A DNA stretch of 64,000 nucleotides from Neobacillus cucumis (GTDB taxonomy: Bacteria; Bacillota; Bacilli; Bacillales_B; DSM-18226): the NCBI RefSeq assembly GCF_016107705.1, contig NZ_JAEHGC010000007.1, positions 62,001-126,000 on the forward strand. Direction: 5' to 3'. The stretch's first letter is position 1. The number at the start of each line of letters is the position of its first letter. Made by a program: the position numbers and the translations under genes. The notes under the pieces are model-generated. The model had not been told where the DNA came from. It did no database searches and saw nothing but the letters and a program-made list of their open reading frames with translations. Shown here in pieces: positions 34,623-43,655 of this stretch.

Positions 34623-35822
34623 TTAATTTGTTTTCGCGGCAACTGGAACTGACGTTAACACATCCACCAGTCGTTCCATTCCAAGCTTAATTTTTTCGGG
34701 AGTAGAATGGCTATAGTTTACTCGGAAGGTATTGTGCTTTGGCTCGTTGACATAGAACGGCGCCCCCGGAACAAATGCAACTCCCTTTTTAACGGCTTCG
34801 CCAAGCAAGGCAGTTGTGTTTAACTCCTCATTTCCTTCTACCCACATGAACATTCCACCTTTTGGCTCTTTACATGTGAACAATCCTGACCCTACTTTAT
34901 CAAAATATTCCTTCATCAATTTCATCCGCTCATAATAAACACTTCTAATTAAAGCAATATGTGAATCAAGGTTAAAATCGCGCAATAAATAATAGAGTGC
35001 CTGTTGGTCGAGTGAGCTTGAATGTAAATCATTCATTTGCTTAGCTTGTGTCATCAGCTTAATTACTTCCGCTGGTCCGGTTACCCAGCCAGTTCTTAAC
35101 GCAGGGACAACAGACTTCGAAAAAGTACTGGTATACAAAACAATCCTTTTTTCTATATCTAAAGCAGCCACCGGCTGATAGACCTCGTCTTGATGGAATT
35201 GAATGTCCCCATATGGATCATCTTCAAGAATCAGAACATTCTTTTCGGAGCAAAGATTGAATAGCTCCTCACGTCGTTCCTGACTCCATACTTTTCCGTC
35301 TGGGTTAGCAAAGGTTGGGATGGTATAGACAAATTTCGGTTGGAAATTTTCGATTTTTTCTTTTAAATCTTCCGTGATCATTCCCTGATCATCACTCTTT
35401 ACAGCCACCACATTCGCACCGTACGATCTAAAGACCTGTAATGCTGCTAGATATGTAGGATCCTCTGTGAGGACAACATCTCCCGGTGCAAGCATAATTC
35501 GTGAAAACAAGTCGATTACTTGCTGTGATCCAGTTGTAAGCAGAATGTTATCAGGATGTGACAAAATTCCTCTCTTTTCCATTTTCGCTTGAACCGCTTC
35601 TCGAAGGGGAATAAATCCTTCTGTTAGTCCATATTGCAAAGAAGATTTCCCTGAAGCAAATACTTTCTCATAGGCAATTTGAACCTGTTCGATTGGAAAA
35701 ATGTCTTCTGCTGGCAGACCCCCTGCGAAAGAAATAACATGCCCTTGCTGTGTAACCTTTAAGATGTCCCTTACGGCAGATGATTCATAGTTTTTAGTTT
35801 GGGGTGCAAATGGATAATTCAT
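34623..35822 (-). CDS. PLP-dependent aminotransferase, class I/II (LysN/AraT-like)
   Basis: A 399-residue fold-type I aminotransferase of the 2-aminoadipate / aromatic aminotransferase group. It shows ISFAGGLPAEDIFP, the TGSQQVIDL segment, the NPDG segment, and the PLP lysine in TSTFSKSVVPALRTGWV. AAAGGAAG precedes the ATG. It is divergent from the XRE-cupin regulator across a 48-bp palindrome, so it is probably the regulator's main target. The amino donor and acceptor are unknown. Confidence 0.92.
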   Translation of the reverse strand: MNYPFAPQTKNYESSAVRDILKVTQQGHVISFAGGLPAEDIFPIEQVQIAYEKVFASGKSSLQYGLTEGFIPLREAVQAKMEKRGILSHPDNILLTTGSQQVIDLFSRIMLAPGDVVLTEDPTYLAALQVFRSYGANVVAVKSDDQGMITEDLKEKIENFQPKFVYTIPTFANPDGKVWSQERREELFNLCSEKNVLILEDDPYGDIQFHQDEVYQPVAALDIEKRIVLYTSTFSKSVVPALRTGWVTGPAEVIKLMTQAKQMNDLHSSSLDQQALYYLLRDFNLDSHIALIRSVYYERMKLMKEYFDKVGSGLFTCKEPKGGMFMWVEGNEELNTTALLGEAVKKGVAFVPGAPFYVNEPKHNTFRVNYSHSTPEKIKLGMERLVDVLTSVPVAAKTN

Positions 35823-35912
35823 ATAAGGTCGCTTCCTTTTATTTATATTAGATTCTTTCTTTTGATGTAAAAAAATATAATATATTAGATTTATAGTATA
35901 TTATAAGATAAT

Positions 35913-35960
35913 AAAATTAATTTTGCAAAATATTTAGAAATATTTTGCAAAATTAATTTT
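35913..35960. promoter_or_regulatory. 48-bp perfect palindrome in divergent promoter region
   Basis: Two 23-base arms (35913-35935 and 35938-35960) around a central AG. Each arm contains its own small dyad TTTTGCAAAA, and these two dyads are 22 bp apart, about two helical turns. It probably binds the XRE-cupin regulator and controls both divergent genes. Confidence 0.75.
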
Positions 35961-36050
35961 GTTTCTATTTTATAGCACTAAAGCATTGTCGAAATATGTT
36001 ATAATATATTTATAAAGTAATTTACTGTATCCAACAAAAGGGGTTATATC

Positions 36051-36623
36051 ATGGATAAGGATATCTTAACGGCTCAAATAGGCCAGCGGTTGCGGTACTT
36101 CCGGCAGCAACGGAAATTAACTTTGGACGAGCTGGCTGACTTGACTGGAGTTAGTAAACCAATGCTTGGTCAAATTGAGCGTGGAGCCTCTAACCCAACT
36201 GTTTCGATTCTTTGGAAAATTGCTGCAGGCCTGCAAATTCCTTTCGCATCCTTCTTAGCAATGAATCCTTCTGTTAAAATGATTCGGCTGGCTGAACAGC
36301 CTTTTTTCAAAGAGGATAATGACTTATATGAGGTTTATAATACATTTGCATCACCAGGTATACCAATTGAAAGTTACCGTGTCCGTCTACATCCAGACTG
36401 TAGACACTTTACCGAACCGAACGGGATTGGTGCCATTAAATCGATTACAGTCCATTCCGGGACCTTCACTATTACTATTGGTGATGAAGATCATTATTCA
36501 TTGGATCAAGGAGACTCCGTCTCTTTTTCAACCGATGTATATCAGATTTTTGAAAATAGAGAAAAAGAAATTTGTGAAATTAGCGTGGTCATTTACTATT
36601 CCAGTCCAAACATCCAACTTTAA
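36051..36623 (+). CDS. XRE family regulator with C-terminal cupin domain
   Basis: A 190-residue regulator. The N-terminal HTH (LTLDELADLTGVSKPMLGQI) is followed by a cupin domain near residues 110-185. Such proteins often sense amino acids or related small molecules. AAAGGGG precedes the ATG and a TATAAT -10 lies near 36000. It is divergent from the aminotransferase gene and followed closely by a gene of unknown function. Confidence 0.92.
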   Translation: MDKDILTAQIGQRLRYFRQQRKLTLDELADLTGVSKPMLGQIERGASNPTVSILWKIAAGLQIPFASFLAMNPSVKMIRLAEQPFFKEDNDLYEVYNTFASPGIPIESYRVRLHPDCRHFTEPNGIGAIKSITVHSGTFTITIGDEDHYSLDQGDSVSFSTDVYQIFENREKEICEISVVIYYSSPNIQL

Positions 36624-36645
36624 TTATTAGGAGATGCAGATTTTT

Positions 36646-37065
36646 ATGAATAATTCAATTGAAACTGTTTATATATTGGAAAACCCTGAAAAGAAGATAA
36701 CAAGATTTGCTACCGGCAGTCAAATTAGATATGAGGATGTCATTAAAGAAGTATATGGAGTGGCATCTATCCAAGACCTTCCTATGATGATCCAGTTTAA
36801 TAAAGGTTTTCATGATAGTATTTGCGAAAAGTATGGGATAAATGAGAGTAAAATTTCGATTAACAGACTAATCCGTGTAGCCTCAAAAGACGAACTCCTT
36901 CTGTTGAAAACACAATTGGTTGAAAAATCTCGGGAGGAAATAAAGAGTTACTCAGAAGAAGTAGTTTCAATTCCATGTCCGTTTAATCCCACCATTCGTT
37001 TACAGGAAGGCATTTTCGAATGGAATGACTGCGATTTTTCTTATGATTTAAAAACAAGTGCATAA
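36646..37065 (+). CDS. Hypothetical protein, about 139 residues
   Basis: I do not recognise this protein. It is soluble and mixed in structure. A hydrophilic middle part is followed by a Cys-containing C-terminal segment (IPCPFNPTIRL) and an acidic end. The longest frame starts at 36634, directly after AGGAG and so too close to it; the ATG at 36646 is the better start. It follows the XRE-cupin gene by about 20 bp, so the two are probably co-transcribed. Its role is unknown. Confidence 0.7.
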   Translation: MNNSIETVYILENPEKKITRFATGSQIRYEDVIKEVYGVASIQDLPMMIQFNKGFHDSICEKYGINESKISINRLIRVASKDELLLLKTQLVEKSREEIKSYSEEVVSIPCPFNPTIRLQEGIFEWNDCDFSYDLKTSA

Positions 37066-37076
37066 AATAACCGATG

Positions 37077-37111
37077 AAAAAGGGTGACTCAGTGAGGAGT
37101 CACCCTTTTTC
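37077..37111. terminator. Bidirectional rho-independent terminator
   Basis: Stem AGGGTGACTC / GAGTCACCCT with A- and T-tracts on the outer sides. It ends the XRE-cupin unit and the converging MFS gene. Confidence 0.9.
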
Positions 37112-37116
37112 TCATT

Positions 37117-38646
37117 CTAATTTTCCGCTAATTTTGTTCTAACTTTTTTACCAGATGAGTTCCCTCCAATGGGTTCTTCTGCTTGTTTTGCCCGCTTGAT
37201 AAAGAGGGCAAGAACGAGTGCCAATCCAGCAATAAAAGTAGCGATAAGGAAGGAATAGTTGATTCCATTTAACATCGCCTTCATCATTACCTGCTGCTTC
37301 ATTTCAGCAAGTGCTGCCGGAGTTGGCTTCGCTGTAAGATGCTTCATCGCTTCAGCACCAATTTCTTTGGCCTGTGATGCTGTGCGGTTTGTCATAATCG
37401 TTACAAGTAATGCCGTCCCAATGGCTCCTGCTACTTGATTTAATGTATTATTCATTGCTGTTCCATGCGGATAAAGTGATTTCGGTAATTGGTTCAAACC
37501 ATTGGTCGAAACGGGCATCATCACCATAGAAATCCCTAGACTTCGAATGGAATATAAAAGAATGAGGTGTGTATAGGTTGTATGCAACGTTAATTGGCTA
37601 AATCCATAAGTGGTAACTGTAACAATACTTAATCCAATGATGGCTAAGATTCGTCCACCGATCTTATCAAATAATTTCCCAGTTATCGGTGACATGATCG
37701 ACATTAGAAGTGCCCCTGGCAGTAGTAATAGCCCGGCATCCATCGGAGAAATTCCCCTCAAGGTTTGAACATAAATTGGAAGAAGCAGCATCCCTGAAAA
37801 TAATGCCATATACAAAACCATTGAAATAGCCGATGATAGCGAAAACATTGGGTACTGATAAACCCTGAAATTCAGCATTGGTCGTTCTTGCTTTAATTGA
37901 CGGATGATAAAAACAGTTAATGAAATAACCCCAACAATAATCGTTCCATAAACCTCAGGGCTATCCCAGCCCTTTTTTCCTGCTGAGCTAAACCCATAAA
38001 GAATTCCACCAAAACCCAGGCTTGATAGAAGAAGTGCAATAAAATCCAAGCGCATATCCATTTTCTCTTTTTTATCCTTAAGCATGAAAAAGCCAATCAA
38101 AAGAACGATAATGGCAATGGGTGTAACAAAATGAAAAAGCATTCTCCAATCATAATGTTCAATAATCCAACCGGATAGCGTAGGACCAATTGCCGGGGCA
38201 AACATTAAAATTAACCCGAATACCCCCATCGCTGTTCCCCTTTTTTCCACTGGGAAGCTTACGAGCATAACATTCATTAATAATGGCATTAAGATGGCCG
38301 AGCCAGAAGCTTGTATCATACGGCCAGCTAGTAACATAATAAAAACATGTGCAAATCCAGAAAGAATTGTCCCAACGGTGAATAGCCCCATAGCGACTAA
38401 GAATAATCTGCGAACCGTATATTTTTGGATTAAGTAGGCAGTGGTTGGAATTAATATCCCGTTTACGAGCATAAACCCTGTAGTTAACCACTGTACGGTC
38501 GACGGCTCTACCTCTAAATCCTTCATGATGGATGGAAGAGCAATATTTAATAACGTATTATTTAAAAAAGCAATAAAGGCCCCAACCATCAATATTGCGA
38601 TGACCCCATACGGTGGGCGTACGGCCTTATTTATCGAATGATCCAA
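37117..38646 (-). CDS. MFS transporter, DHA2 family (EmrB/QacA-type drug efflux)
   Basis: A DHA2 drug:proton antiporter with 14 predicted spans and about 509 residues. It has the family segments ALPSIMKDLEVEPSTVQWL, the motif-C region GPTLSGWIIEHYDWRM and LPKSLYPHGTAMNNTLNQ. The longest frame begins at 38688, but a TTG at 38646 lies eight bases after AAGGGGG and is the likely start. The promoter contains two TATAC-N5-GTATA dyads. No TetR or MarR regulator is adjacent. Confidence 0.92.
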   Translation of the reverse strand: MDHSINKAVRPPYGVIAILMVGAFIAFLNNTLLNIALPSIMKDLEVEPSTVQWLTTGFMLVNGILIPTTAYLIQKYTVRRLFLVAMGLFTVGTILSGFAHVFIMLLAGRMIQASGSAILMPLLMNVMLVSFPVEKRGTAMGVFGLILMFAPAIGPTLSGWIIEHYDWRMLFHFVTPIAIIVLLIGFFMLKDKKEKMDMRLDFIALLLSSLGFGGILYGFSSAGKKGWDSPEVYGTIIVGVISLTVFIIRQLKQERPMLNFRVYQYPMFSLSSAISMVLYMALFSGMLLLPIYVQTLRGISPMDAGLLLLPGALLMSIMSPITGKLFDKIGGRILAIIGLSIVTVTTYGFSQLTLHTTYTHLILLYSIRSLGISMVMMPVSTNGLNQLPKSLYPHGTAMNNTLNQVAGAIGTALLVTIMTNRTASQAKEIGAEAMKHLTAKPTPAALAEMKQQVMMKAMLNGINYSFLIATFIAGLALVLALFIKRAKQAEEPIGGNSSGKKVRTKLAEN

Positions 38647-38713
38647 ATTTGTATCCCCCTTAGTTGTTCTGTATATATTTTCCTGCACCCCTTATTGCGC
38701 ATAAAAAACATCA

Positions 38714-38728
38714 TATACCATCAGTATA
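38714..38728. promoter_or_regulatory. TATAC-N5-GTATA operator within the MFS promoter
   Basis: TATACCATCAGTATA. It lies in the spacer between a -35-like TTGCAA and a -10-like TATGAT (spacing 17) on the minus strand, so a bound repressor would block the promoter. Confidence 0.6.
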
Positions 38729-38801
38729 AAAATTGCAACCAAAAAAATTCAGGATACAAATGGGATTTACCAATACAAAAAAATCATTCAATTTAGATTT
38801 T

Positions 38802-38816
38802 TATACAGTCAGTATA
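38802..38816. promoter_or_regulatory. TATAC-N5-GTATA operator, upstream copy
   Basis: TATACAGTCAGTATA, 88 bp upstream of the promoter copy. It shares the TCAGTATA half with the other copy. Confidence 0.55.
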
Positions 38817-38821
38817 ATTCG

Positions 38822-38860
38822 ACAGAATTCGGGTGGTGCCTGTCACCACCCGAATTCTGT
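38822..38860. repeat. Perfect inverted repeat with GGTGCCTGTCACC core
   Basis: 17-base arms (38822-38838 and 38844-38860) around CCTGT. Part of the GTGCCTG-containing repeat set seen at 7600 and 41269. Confidence 0.8.
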
Positions 38861-38870
38861 GAAACCAAAA

Positions 38871-38907
38871 AAGCCTGCCCTCTTTATTTATTAGAGGAAG
38901 CAGGCTT
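38871..38907 (-). terminator. Terminator of Gly/Asp-rich protein gene
   Basis: Hairpin AAGCCTGC...GCAGGCTT with an inner CCTCT / AGAGG stem, followed by six Ts on the minus strand. Confidence 0.85.
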
Positions 38908-38930
38908 ATATTTGGAACTTTTTTTAATTT

Positions 38931-39437
38931 TCAAACCCAATTGTCGTCGCCGTTATCCCAGTCACTAAAGTCATTATCATTGTTGCCTTGTTGGTTATCC
39001 TGGTCATTATAGTCAACGTTATTAGGGCCATCGCCATTTCGATCTCCATCCCAATCACCATTATCGTCATGGCGCCCTAATTGTTCTTGTAGTTGATCAA
39101 TTTCATGTTCTTGGAGAATATTTTGGTCCGTTAATTCTCTCATAATTTCATGATCCTCTAGATTCTGCAAGGAATGGTATTGATCGAAGCCGATTCGTCC
39201 CTGCTCAAACAGATAGGTTAGCAAGGCTCCGGCTGCCACTCCTCCTGCAATTCCTCCGAATCCTCCAAAGCCTCGGCCAGGCGAAGAATCATAGTAGTTC
39301 CTTGGACCATTATAGCCTCTTTGGTCATATTGATCCCTTCTTGGCTCGTAAATTGGCGGGCGATTCCTTCGGGTTAGCGGGCGAATAATAAGAAAATAGA
39401 TTAACACGATAATAATGACAATGCCGATAAAGGACAT
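38931..39437 (-). CDS. Hypothetical membrane-anchored protein with Gly-rich and acidic regions
   Basis: A 168-residue protein with one N-terminal span (SFIGIVIIIVLIYFLI), a basic and Tyr/Arg/Gly-rich stretch, a Gly/Ala hydrophobic segment (residues 60-78) and a C-terminal tail very rich in Asp, Asn and Gly. I do not recognise a family. GAAGGAAGG precedes the ATG and a clear terminator follows. It may sit in the membrane with its tail in the cytosol or outside; this cannot be told. Confidence 0.8.
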   Translation of the reverse strand: MSFIGIVIIIVLIYFLIIRPLTRRNRPPIYEPRRDQYDQRGYNGPRNYYDSSPGRGFGGFGGIAGGVAAGALLTYLFEQGRIGFDQYHSLQNLEDHEIMRELTDQNILQEHEIDQLQEQLGRHDDNGDWDGDRNGDGPNNVDYNDQDNQQGNNDNDFSDWDNGDDNWV

Positions 39438-39548
39438 ATTCTTTTTCCTTCCTTCTTTTAATACGCATAGATATGATGCAGTAGTTAAAAAAGATTTCTA
39501 TAGTCAGTCATTTTATTATGTGCAAACAAATACGAATCCTATCCTTTT

Positions 39549-39842
39549 CTAAAACTCGAAATCAACTGCAATCAAATCCTCCAAGCCAATTTCTTTTAAA
39601 AAAGTAAAGACTTCCTGATGTTTTGGATGGGGACCATAATTCTCTAAAGAATCACGATGATCAAAGCGGACCGTCAAACCTACTTCATACCCTTTATTCC
39701 GCTCCGAAAAATTATAGCCCTGCCGGATATCAATAATTCCCGGAATCTCATCTTTTAGCGCTAATGTCATGCGGATGGCATCATCTTTTTGTTCACTTGT
39801 TGTCAAATCTGAGAATTTTAGTAATACGATGTGTTCAACCAT
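39549..39842 (-). CDS. Dabb family (stress-responsive alpha/beta barrel) protein
   Basis: A 97-residue Dabb-domain protein that begins MVEHIVLLKFSD with the DIRQGYNFSERNKGYEVGL core. The family forms dimeric alpha/beta barrels and includes stress proteins and some enzymes. It follows the flavin monooxygenase gene by 11 bp, so the two may act together, for example on an aromatic product. Confidence 0.88.
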   Translation of the reverse strand: MVEHIVLLKFSDLTTSEQKDDAIRMTLALKDEIPGIIDIRQGYNFSERNKGYEVGLTVRFDHRDSLENYGPHPKHQEVFTFLKEIGLEDLIAVDFEF

Positions 39843-39853
39843 GGTTCCCGCTC

Positions 39854-41104
39854 CTATTTTGTATTTAAAGTTTCCTTGTCAAACCCTGCGATTTGCTTAT
39901 ATCGATTGGCTATATTCTCGAGTTCCTGTTGAGAAATCACATCATGTAAATGCTCAAATCCATTTGGTGCTCGTTCTTTTACAATTTGCATGACGACTTC
40001 CGGACCATTTTTCCGATTACTTAAAACAATATTCGCAGTTGGAACTAACCGTACTGTTTCATAACCTTTTAGGGCGAGCTCAATATCGGACTGTTCCATT
40101 AGAGCTTGTCCTAATGCATCGGCATCCAAAATGGCTTGAGAAGCACCGTTTGAACCAATCGGGTACATCGGATGGGCTGCATCCCCTAGGAGCGTCACTC
40201 TTCCGAATGTCCATTGCGGCAGTGGGTCGCGATCAACCATTGGAAATTCGTAAACGGCATCTGTTTGCTCGATTAGCTTTGGTACATTTAACCAGCCAAA
40301 ATCCCATGAAGCAAATGCAGGGGCAAATATATCTTTATCAATTTTCTTGTTCCAATCAGCACGTGACGGTAAATCCCCGCCAACCGTAAGTTCAGCAATC
40401 CAGTTCACTAAAGAACTTCCTTTATCCGCTGTTTTAGGACAAACAGGATACGCAACAAATTTCTGATCCTGATAACCTGCCATAATCATCGTTTTACCCG
40501 TTAGAAATGGGGTAAATTCAGATATTCCCCTCCATAATATCCGACCACTGAATTTCGGTAATCCTTCATTTGGATAAAAATGTTTTCGAACAACGGAATG
40601 TATGCCATCAGCCGCAATCATCATATCTGCACGATAAGAGCCAAGTGACTCTCCTGTTTTTCGATTGACAAAATGAGCAACCACTTCATCACCCACTGTT
40701 TCAAACGAAGAAAGATGGTGCCCGGTGATCACGGCCTCCTCGCCTAGTTGCTCCTTCACTGCTTCTAATAAAAGCATTTGCAAGCGCCCGCGGTGAATCG
40801 AATATTGCGGCCAGCGATATCCCGCATCGATCCCTCTTGCTTCCTCCCAAATTTTCTGGCCAAATTGATTCACATAAATGAGTTCAGCCGTTGGCAAGCC
40901 TATTTTATTTAATTGATCCGTTAATCCTAATTCAGTAAGGACACGGACTGCATGTGGCAAGAGGTTGATTCCTACTCCTAAAGCCTGAATGCTCTCAACA
41001 CTTTCAAACACACGCACTGACGCGTTTGTGCGATGAAGTTTAAGGGCAGTAACAAGCCCGCCAATACCCCCGCCAACGATAATTGCTGTTTTTTTTCTAG
41101 CCAT
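39854..41104 (-). CDS. FAD-dependent monooxygenase (salicylate/3-hydroxybenzoate hydroxylase-like)
   Basis: A 416-residue single-component flavoprotein hydroxylase. The FAD-binding GxGxxG motif (IIVGGGIGGLVTALKLH), a DG-type motif (IAADGIHSVVR) and the GDAAHPMYP motif are present. It hydroxylates an aromatic or heteroaromatic ring with NAD(P)H and O2. The substrate is unknown. It is followed by the Dabb gene in the same unit. Confidence 0.9.
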   Translation of the reverse strand: MARKKTAIIVGGGIGGLVTALKLHRTNASVRVFESVESIQALGVGINLLPHAVRVLTELGLTDQLNKIGLPTAELIYVNQFGQKIWEEARGIDAGYRWPQYSIHRGRLQMLLLEAVKEQLGEEAVITGHHLSSFETVGDEVVAHFVNRKTGESLGSYRADMMIAADGIHSVVRKHFYPNEGLPKFSGRILWRGISEFTPFLTGKTMIMAGYQDQKFVAYPVCPKTADKGSSLVNWIAELTVGGDLPSRADWNKKIDKDIFAPAFASWDFGWLNVPKLIEQTDAVYEFPMVDRDPLPQWTFGRVTLLGDAAHPMYPIGSNGASQAILDADALGQALMEQSDIELALKGYETVRLVPTANIVLSNRKNGPEVVMQIVKERAPNGFEHLHDVISQQELENIANRYKQIAGFDKETLNTK

Positions 41105-41200
41105 CTGAATCCCTCACAGACACTTTAAATTATTCTTAATTATTGCACAATATATAAATTTATCAACAGAAAAGCATTAATTGCTCAGGGGTATAGTAAA

Positions 41201-41231
41201 AAACTACGGAGTAAAACAAACTCCGTAGTTT
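41201..41231. terminator. Bidirectional rho-independent terminator after ftsZ paralogue
   Basis: Stem AAACTACGGAG / CTCCGTAGTTT with A- and T-tracts on both sides. Confidence 0.9.
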
Positions 41232-41268
41232 TTTATATTTTCGACACCTTTCAACAAAAATCAAGTGA

Positions 41269-41280
41269 TGACAGGCACCT
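41269..41280. repeat. Fragment of GTGCCTGTCA-type repeat
   Basis: TGACAGGCACCT, the reverse complement of the core of the inverted repeat at 38822. It lies directly after the ftsZ stop. Confidence 0.5.
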
Positions 41281-41282
41281 CG

Positions 41283-42506
41283 TTATCGATTCCTGTTATT
41301 CCGATTTCGTAAAAACGCTGGAATATCTAGTGTATCTTCAGATTGTTGACTTTCTCGGTTATGTCCATATCCTGTTTCTTCTTTCTGCTGCCGATTCCTA
41401 TTCCGAGCAGGAGCCTCTTCTTCATATTTTCGAGTGTAATCTTGAACCCGGTCTTCACGGATTACATGTTCACGTCTGTGCTGCGTTGGAGCAGGCCGAT
41501 GGGAATGGACTTCTCTCGATTGATTAGAAGCTGGATTTGACGGCGCCGCTTCTTTATCATCAAAGCCTGTTGCAATCACGGTAATCATGATTTCATCCTT
41601 AAGATGTTCATTAATAATAGAACCAAAAATCATATTCAATTCCTGGTCTGCCGCAGAAGCAACGATATCAGCAGCCTCTTGTACCTCATATAAACTTAAA
41701 TCAGTGCCTCCGGTAATATTCATTAAAATCCCCTGAGCACCATCAATTGAGGTTTCTAATAACGGGCTCGAAATCGCCTTTTTGGCAGCTTCAACTGCAC
41801 GGCCATCTCCCTTAGCCACACCAATTCCCATCAGAGCTGTTCCCTGGTTGGTCATAATCGTTTTTACGTCAGCAAAGTCTAGGTTGATAAGCCCCGGAAC
41901 GGCAATGAGATCCGAAATACCTTGAACCCCTTGGCGAAGGACATTATCCGCTTCACGGAATGCCTGTACCATCGGTGTTTTTTTATCAACAATCTGTAAT
42001 AAGCGATCGTTTGGAACAATAATCAGGGTATCCACCGCTTCCCTCATCTGTTCAATCCCGCTTGCTGCATTTTTTGCTCGTTTATGGCCTTCAAATCCGA
42101 ATGGGCGAGTGACTACACCAATTGTCAGGGCGCCCAACCGATGGGCGATTTGCGCAATCGCCGGTGCGGCACCTGTTCCAGTTCCGCCGCCCATTCCACA
42201 GGTAACGAACACCATGTCCGCTCCTTTTAAAACCTCTTCAAGCTGCTGACGGCTTTCTTCAACAGCTTTTCTGCCTACCTCTGGATTCGCTCCTGCACCA
42301 AGTCCTCTTGTTAAAGAGCCCCCAATTTGCATTTTAATTTCCGCTTTTGAGAGTTTAAGAGCTTGTGCATCTGTATTGACTGCAATAAATTCAACACCTT
42401 GAACTCCATCTTCAATCATTCGGTTAACAGCGTTATTACCGCCTCCGCCGACACCAATTACTTTAATTCTTGCTACCTGATCTATATTTAAATCGAAATC
42501 CCACAT
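41283..42506 (-). CDS. FtsZ-family cell division GTPase (likely second copy)
   Basis: A 407-residue FtsZ. The GTP-binding loops ([17 protein letters not shown], tubulin signature [12 protein letters not shown]) and the T7 loop region ([10 protein letters not shown]) are conserved. The Gln/Arg/Glu-rich linker ends in the canonical C-terminal peptide ([11 protein letters not shown]). Divergences include VTCGMGG where B. subtilis has VTAGMGG, and the N-terminus [10 protein letters not shown]. It lies alone, without ftsA, sbp or spoIIG genes, so it is probably an extra copy. AGGAGG precedes the ATG. It may assist or modulate division or sporulation septation. Confidence 0.92.
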   Translation of the reverse strand: MWDFDLNIDQVARIKVIGVGGGGNNAVNRMIEDGVQGVEFIAVNTDAQALKLSKAEIKMQIGGSLTRGLGAGANPEVGRKAVEESRQQLEEVLKGADMVFVTCGMGGGTGTGAAPAIAQIAHRLGALTIGVVTRPFGFEGHKRAKNAASGIEQMREAVDTLIIVPNDRLLQIVDKKTPMVQAFREADNVLRQGVQGISDLIAVPGLINLDFADVKTIMTNQGTALMGIGVAKGDGRAVEAAKKAISSPLLETSIDGAQGILMNITGGTDLSLYEVQEAADIVASAADQELNMIFGSIINEHLKDEIMITVIATGFDDKEAAPSNPASNQSREVHSHRPAPTQHRREHVIREDRVQDYTRKYEEEAPARNRNRQQKEETGYGHNRESQQSEDTLDIPAFLRNRNNRNR

Positions 42507-42689
42507 GTTTGTTCCTCCTATTGAACCACTCTAGTAATGAAAATGGCATGTATCTATTTTCAAGAGTATTTTATATGTATTTTATAGTTATCTAATATTT
42601 TATCAAGATAATGTGATTTTTTATATAGTCCTGTGGTCACTCAAAAACGGTAGGTATTCCTCACCTATTACGACTAGCATAGACCAAGA

Positions 42690-43169
42690 CTAATTTTTTT
42701 CTGTTTTTCGGACTCCTTTAATCCCTTGTTGGTCAAGTAAGGCAGTAATCTGTCGAAGATGGGATGAGTCCTCTACAATCATATAATCTGGTTGAAATGG
42801 CTTCTTTTTAATATCAAAAGTCAATTTAAAGCCGTTGTCGACACGGGAATGATAACCATACAACTCATGCCAACGAACTATTTGTTCGGTTTCATAATGA
42901 TGAATTTGGCTTGCCGAATAGTATTTTCCATTTAGAATAATCCCATTTGGCAGGATATACAGATTGCCTTGATGACGAACAAGACTAATAATTAAATAGA
43001 ACAAATAGGCCAAAGTGAAAAATGAAGAACCTAGGAATTCAGTTGTAATCACTATTGCTAATATTACCACTAAAGTCAAAAGGGCAAACACAGTTCCCCA
43101 TTTAACATACTGATACGACCTCGTATGTTTCGTAAGTGGGGTCATCTCTTTCCATTCAACCGGTACCAA
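42690..43169 (-). CDS. Hypothetical membrane protein, N-terminus uncertain
   Basis: At least 159 residues with two spans near residues 25-65 and a C-terminal PH-like soluble domain. The nearest ordinary start is TTG at 43169 with only a weak ribosome binding site. The open frame continues 47 codons further upstream without a stop, encoding another hydrophobic span (NFVFTVIFLPSVIYLI) and a charged stretch. An AAGGGG Shine-Dalgarno sequence stands nine bases before an ATT codon at 43310. The true gene probably starts there with a rare ATT or ATA codon, giving about 206 residues. The function is unknown. Confidence 0.7.
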   Translation of the reverse strand: MVPVEWKEMTPLTKHTRSYQYVKWGTVFALLTLVVILAIVITTEFLGSSFFTLAYLFYLIISLVRHQGNLYILPNGIILNGKYYSASQIHHYETEQIVRWHELYGYHSRVDNGFKLTFDIKKKPFQPDYMIVEDSSHLRQITALLDQQGIKGVRKTEKN

Positions 43170-43310
43170 AAGACTAGCAAACTCACTCTCTTTTAACGGA
43201 TAAAGGGCATCTTGTGAAATTTCAGCAGCTTTCTTTAAATTTAACCGATACCGGATTAAATAAATGACACTAGGTAGAAAAATAACGGTAAATACAAAAT
43301 TAGTTATAAT

Positions 43311-43655
43311 TCTTAATTTCCCCTTATCCTTTAAAAATTATTTCCTTTGAATATTTTACCATAAATATTCATTCTTTTATGAATAAAATTGTGAAAGAGT
43401 TACAATTCTATTATCTCAATTTTCTAATTAATATACAATCCATTCTAGTGGATTTTTCAAAAACTTGTAGGATACAAACAAAATTAGATATGATAGAAAT
43501 AGTTCCTTTTATCTAGTAAAGCATGAAAGTCTTCGATATACGATAAAATTAAAGCTTTCCTGTTTATTTTTCTGAGGGTGATAACGGACTGAAAAGAAGT
43601 AGTGTTCAAGAGCCTTTTAGGCTACGGACAAGTTTTCAAAATGGGGGAATTTTTT
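43311..43655. other. Intergenic region with EamA promoter
   Basis: No gene is seen. A likely promoter for the EamA gene has TTGTAG (43465-43470) and TATGAT (43489-43494), spacing 18. Confidence 0.5.

Noticed and set aside
38714..38816. TATAC-N5-GTATA dyads as further members of the GTATAC regulon
   Set aside because: The half-sites are spaced differently (N5 gap) and lack the TTTK...CAAA flanks, so another regulator is likely.
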